From: CAYWWM01 sp965198025
Lineage (GTDB): Bacteria; Acidobacteriota; Terriglobia; 2-12-FULL-54-10
Assembly (NCBI GenBank): GCA_965198025.1
Contig: OZ240237.1
Coordinates: 372,001-436,000, forward strand
Direction: 5' to 3'
Length of the DNA stretch: 64,000 nt
Under the pieces are notes generated by a model that worked only from the letters and a program-made list of their open reading frames with translations, was not told where the DNA came from and searched no databases. Position 1 is the stretch's first letter. Each line of letters opens with the position of its first letter. The position numbers and the translations under genes were made by a program. Positions 60,622 through 64,000 of this stretch are shown here, piece by piece.

Positions 60622-62703
60622 ATGCGCATCGCTTTCTTCACGCCCTTGAGTCCCGTACGCTCGGGTATCGCCGACTACAGCGAAGCGCTGCTGCCGCACT
60701 TGGCGGCTCGCACCGGGCCGATTGACGTCTTTACCGAAGACCCGCCTGCCAATCGCCCGACGCAGCCGAACATCTGCATTCACTCCGTCGAAGCCTTCGA
60801 GCATGAGGCAGAAGCGGCTCCCTACGATGTCGTCCTCTACCAGATGGGGAACAATCCGTTTCATGTCGCGATCTACGAGCAGGCGCTGCGGATTCCGGGT
60901 GTGGTGGTGTTCCACGAGTTCAACCTGCATCACTTGCTCGCGGCGGTGACCATCGCACGGGGAGATTGGGACTCCTACTTGCATGAAGTCGAATACAACG
61001 GTGGCGCAGCGGCCCTCGAATGGGCGCGGCAGGCCCGGGCAGAGGTGCGCCAGCCGGACTACGACGGCCTCCCCATGAACCGCCGCCTGCTCGAACGCAG
61101 CCGCGGCATCGTCGTCCACAGCGACTACATGGTCCGCAGGCTCCATCAGGCTGGATGCCGGCTCCCGGTTCGCAAGATTCCCCACGGCGTTGAGGTTCCC
61201 GACGTGGATCGTGTGGCGGCGCGACGACGGTTAACCGAGCTCACCGGACTGCCGTTCGACGAATCCACGCCCGTGTTCGGCATCTTTGGCTTCCTCAAGC
61301 CATACAAACGAATTCATGAAGTGCTCCGCGCCTTTGCCCGTTTGTGCTCGACGCACCCGCAGGCGCGCATGGTGTTGGTCGGCGAGGAGCACCCCCACTG
61401 CCCGCTACGTCCTCTGATTGCCGAACTCGGCATCGAACGCGCGGTCGGGGTCACGGGATACGTGGCGATCGAGGATTTCACGACCGGGATCGCGGCCTGC
61501 GACGTCTGCCTCAACCTGCGCTGGCCCACCGTCGGTGAGACCTCAGGCAGCCTGCTGCGGGCTTTGGCGCTCGGCAAACCCACGCTGGTTTCCGAAGTCG
61601 GCGCGTTCATCGAATACCCGGACGATGTTGTGATCAAGATTCCGGTGAGCCATCGCGAAACGGACTGGCTGCACGAGTACATGCGGGTGCTGCTCGATGA
61701 CCGGTCGCTGGCGCGGGCCCTGGGCGAGCGCGCACAGGCCTACGCGGCCGAGGTTTGCTCCTGGCCCGAAGTTGCCGCCCAGTACGCCGGGTTTCTTGCG
61801 GAAATGGTTTCCGGACAGCTTGCAGAACTGAAGCGGAACCCGATGGAAAAGCCCTTTCCGGGGAATGGAACGCCTCCCCTGGCGAAGGCAGCCGTTCGCC
61901 TTGCAACCGGGGACGACTTGGAAGACTATATTGTCAGCTTTTCGCACGACTCGCCGTTGATGGAAGACTACGTGCTGACGCACCTCCAGCGGTTGGTCCA
62001 CACCGTGGGGATTACTCCGCCGGGTGGTCCGAACGACCGCGTACTGGAGCTCGGCTGCTACATGCAGATGACTCCGGCGCTCTCTGCGCGCCTCGGGTAC
62101 GGCGAAGTCTTCGGCTCCTACTTCGGTCCCGTGGGCCGGCGCCACGAGCAATCCGTCACTTCCTCGAACGGCGAGACGTTCTCTTGCCGCATCGATCTGT
62201 TTGATGCCGAGCGGGACCGCTTCCCGTATCCCGACGAGCACTTCCGAACCGTGCTCTGTTGCGAGTTGCTGGAACACCTCGCCAACGACCCGATGCACAT
62301 GATCACGGAGATCAACCGCATCCTGGCGCCCGGTGGCTGGCTGATCCTGAGCACCCCGAACATCACCAGCCTGCGCAGCGTGGACGCCGTCTTGCAAGGC
62401 TACCATCCGGAGTTGTTTTCCGCCTACATCAAGCCCAACCCCGACGGTTCCGTGGACCCGCGCCACAGCCGCGAGTACGCCCCGCGGGAAATCGTTCTGC
62501 TGGTCAAATCCGGCGGCATGCAAGTCGACCTGCTGGAAACGGGGGAATACCGCGAAACGCCCGCCCATCTCGACAGAGTGCGCAAGCTTGTGGAATCGAG
62601 CGGCGGTTCGCTCGACCTGCGCGGCGAAGTGATCTATTGCCGCGCGCGGAAAACTGGCCCGGTCCACGACCGCTGGCCCAAGGAACTGTATTACTCTCCG
62701 TAA
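60622..62703 (+). CDS. Glycosyltransferase-methyltransferase fusion protein
   Basis: A 693-residue two-part enzyme. Residues about 1-400 are a GT4-type glycosyltransferase (RIAFFTPLSPVRSGIADYS, then IPHGVEVPD, GFLKPYKRIHEVLRAFARL, and the donor-site TSGSLLRALALGKPTLVSE). Residues about 430-690 are a class I methyltransferase: VLELGCYMQMTP binds S-adenosylmethionine, later CCELLEHL and RILAPGGWLILSTPN. It probably adds a sugar and methylates or caps the glycan. Domain fusions of this kind tend to be chain-terminating or modifying enzymes. Confidence 0.85.
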   Translation: MRIAFFTPLSPVRSGIADYSEALLPHLAARTGPIDVFTEDPPANRPTQPNICIHSVEAFEHEAEAAPYDVVLYQMGNNPFHVAIYEQALRIPGVVVFHEFNLHHLLAAVTIARGDWDSYLHEVEYNGGAAALEWARQARAEVRQPDYDGLPMNRRLLERSRGIVVHSDYMVRRLHQAGCRLPVRKIPHGVEVPDVDRVAARRRLTELTGLPFDESTPVFGIFGFLKPYKRIHEVLRAFARLCSTHPQARMVLVGEEHPHCPLRPLIAELGIERAVGVTGYVAIEDFTTGIAACDVCLNLRWPTVGETSGSLLRALALGKPTLVSEVGAFIEYPDDVVIKIPVSHRETDWLHEYMRVLLDDRSLARALGERAQAYAAEVCSWPEVAAQYAGFLAEMVSGQLAELKRNPMEKPFPGNGTPPLAKAAVRLATGDDLEDYIVSFSHDSPLMEDYVLTHLQRLVHTVGITPPGGPNDRVLELGCYMQMTPALSARLGYGEVFGSYFGPVGRRHEQSVTSSNGETFSCRIDLFDAERDRFPYPDEHFRTVLCCELLEHLANDPMHMITEINRILAPGGWLILSTPNITSLRSVDAVLQGYHPELFSAYIKPNPDGSVDPRHSREYAPREIVLLVKSGGMQVDLLETGEYRETPAHLDRVRKLVESSGGSLDLRGEVIYCRARKTGPVHDRWPKELYYSP

Positions 62704-62799
62704 CGCCAAAGGGGATTCCCAGCGGGTGCGCGTTGCCGGATCAGTCTCGCAAAGACTAGGATTGGTAGCGGAGCATCATCGAAGTGGAGGCATAGCACT

Positions 62800-63273
62800 G
62801 TGACTCGATCACTTTCGCTGCTCGCCGCGCTGGCGGCGATTGCGATGAGCGCGCAAACCCAACAGGAGCAGGCCATCAACATCTACCAGCCCGACGTGCT
62901 GGAGTGGAAGGAAGGCCCCGCCGCGCTGCGCCCGGGCGCCAGAATGGCGGTGGTCAAGGGCGATCCAACGAAGCCGGGCTTGTTCACGATGCGCCTATGG
63001 TTCCCCGCCGGCTACCGGGTGGACCCGCACTGGCATGTTGCCGACGAGCACGTCACCGTCATCTCCGGCGCCTTGCACATCGGCATGGGCGAGCGCTTTG
63101 ACCGCGAAATGGGAAAGCCCGTGCCGGAGGGGGGCTTCATGTGGATGCCTGCCGGCACGCGGCACTTTGGCTGGACCGAACAGGAAACCGAGATTCAACT
63201 GCACGGCATCGGACCGTGGGTTGTCAACTACATCAATCCAGAGGATGATCCCAGAAGGCCCGGACAGCAATGA
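62800..63273 (+). CDS. Exported cupin-domain protein
   Basis: A 157-residue cupin (GTG start) with a signal peptide (LSLLAALAAIAMSAQTQ). PHWHVADEHVTVISG and GTRHFGW carry the metal-binding His and Glu residues, as in the ChrR-type cupins. Its stop overlaps the ATG of the permease gene. No known role in polysaccharide synthesis; perhaps a secreted isomerase or epimerase-like factor. Confidence 0.78.
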   Translation: MTRSLSLLAALAAIAMSAQTQQEQAINIYQPDVLEWKEGPAALRPGARMAVVKGDPTKPGLFTMRLWFPAGYRVDPHWHVADEHVTVISGALHIGMGERFDREMGKPVPEGGFMWMPAGTRHFGWTEQETEIQLHGIGPWVVNYINPEDDPRRPGQQ

Positions 63274-64000
63274 GCAGCGCGGCCTCGTCCGCACAATCTG
63301 TCGGAGTCTTTGGCGCGCGCCGCGCCGGGCAACTGTTCATCCGTCTGTTTACCTATCCCGTCCGGACCCTGCTGCGCCACCGGGCGCTCATCTCCTCCAT
63401 GGTGCGCCGGGACATCGTCGGGCGCTACCGCGGATCAGTCGGCGGGAGCTTATGGACCCTGATTCATCCCCTGCTGCTGATGGTGGCGTATTACTTCGTC
63501 TTCGCCGTCGTGCTGCAGGTACGGTTTCGGCCGGGGGCGGGCTCGGGCGAGTTCGTCTTCTACTTCCTCTGCGGCATGCTGCCGTGGCTGGCCTTCAGCG
63601 AGGCCATCGGGCGTTCCCCGAACGTGATCCTGGAGAACTCGAACTTCGTCAAGCGCGTAGTGTTTCCGCTCGAGATTCTGCCGCTCAACCTGACCCTGAC
63701 TGGCTTGGTGACGGAGCTTTTCGCGCTGCTGATTTTCTTCGGAGCGGTGCTCGGCGCCGGACGCGAGCTCGGCTGGACGGCACTCTATTTCCCGCTGATC
63801 CTGCTGCCGCAAGTGCTGCTCACGGCCGGCGTATGCTGGTTCCTGGCGGCGCTCGGCGTGTTTTTGCGCGACATCGGGCAGGTGATGGGATTCATCCTGA
63901 CGGTCTGGTTTTTCACAACGCCCATCTGCTATCCCGCAAGCGCCCTGCCGGAAGACTGGCTGTGGCTGTTTGAGAAGAATCCCATGTACATCATCGTCGA
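63270..64000 (+). CDS. ABC-2 type polysaccharide export permease (Wzm-like), 3' end outside window
   Basis: Starts at ATG 63270 (ATGA overlap with the cupin) and remains open to the window end, 243 codons so far. VRRDIVGRYRGSVGGSLWTLIHPLLLM is the family start, followed by at least five hydrophobic segments, with a conserved FLRDIGQVMGFIL region. These proteins form the channel that exports O-antigen or capsule across the inner membrane with the ATPase Wzt, which should lie just beyond the window. Confidence 0.93.
   Translation, partial: MSSAASSAQSVGVFGARRAGQLFIRLFTYPVRTLLRHRALISSMVRRDIVGRYRGSVGGSLWTLIHPLLLMVAYYFVFAVVLQVRFRPGAGSGEFVFYFLCGMLPWLAFSEAIGRSPNVILENSNFVKRVVFPLEILPLNLTLTGLVTELFALLIFFGAVLGAGRELGWTALYFPLILLPQVLLTAGVCWFLAALGVFLRDIGQVMGFILTVWFFTTPICYPASALPEDWLWLFEKNPMYIIV

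Noticed and set aside
1..64000. CRISPR arrays, tRNA and rRNA genes
   Set aside because: No regularly spaced identical repeats and no cloverleaf or rRNA stretches were noticed by eye; a tool such as tRNAscan or a CRISPR finder could still find something short.

Overview
The window looks like the chromosome of a GC-rich, Gram-negative, non-enteric bacterium, most likely an Acidobacteriota (Bryobacter/Solibacter-like) or a close relative. This is inferred from gene content and from abundant short dispersed repeats; no rRNA or marker-based placement is possible here. No tRNA, rRNA or CRISPR array was recognised. Backbone genes are GC-rich. Three segments (about 9.3-14.8, 33.2-35.0 and 55.4-56.4 kb) are visibly richer in A and T and carry accessory genes.

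Layout. 0-4.5 kb: a truncated HemW-like radical SAM gene, a flavin halogenase-like oxidoreductase, a DUF971 protein, hfq and hflX. 4.9-9.1 kb (minus): two ABC-2 permeases and two ATPases of a YbhFSR-type exporter. The matching HlyD/YbhG-like adaptor lies at 22.2-23.4 kb on the same strand, so the exporter operon appears split by about 13 kb of inserted DNA. That insert holds a small MITE with terminal inverted repeats and a target duplication (9.15-9.28 kb); a tightly overlapping four-gene operon (ParB-like protein, SNF2-type helicase, DUF3883-type nuclease-like protein, D12-class adenine methylase); a repeat-rich tract with two IS3 remnants and a hicBA pair with a truncated toxin; an APC permease fused to two universal stress domains; an M4 protease; and a beta-barrel protein.

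23.5-33 kb: pirin, 3-hydroxyanthranilate dioxygenase, a deazaflavin-type nitroreductase, an orphan substrate-binding protein, a frameshifted M29-like secreted protein, a beta-propeller gene interrupted by an in-frame TGA, and a multicopper oxidase with reversed copper-motif order. 33.3-35.0 kb: a Gp37/Gp68 (three-Cys-motif) gene overlapping a TcmP partner gene that carries an in-frame TAG. 35-42.6 kb: an Lhr-type helicase; a two-domain AhpD/carboxymuconolactone-decarboxylase-like gene whose in-frame TGA sits exactly at the second catalytic Cys of CxxC (CxxU-xxx-H) and is followed by a SECIS-like hairpin, so a probable selenoprotein; a LOG-family protein; and a deoxyhypusine synthase-like enzyme.

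44-50 kb: acpP-fabF-etfB-etfA-ETF:quinone oxidoreductase-argR, linking fatty-acid synthesis with flavoprotein electron transfer. 50-54.3 kb: tldD-tldE and an adenosine/aminodeoxyfutalosine deaminase. 54.5-64 kb: a surface polysaccharide locus (RmlD, glycosyltransferases, a glycosyltransferase-methyltransferase fusion, a Wzm-like export permease that runs off the window). It is interrupted after rmlD by a GIY-YIG nuclease and a hicBA cassette bounded by two copies of the rmlD 3' end.

The best candidates for something new are the four-gene ParB/SNF2/DUF3883/Dam operon, the two-domain selenoprotein, and the rmlD-flanked cassette. A recurring theme is broken accessory genes: two independent hicBA loci both have intact antitoxin and damaged toxin genes, and three other genes carry a single stop or frameshift.
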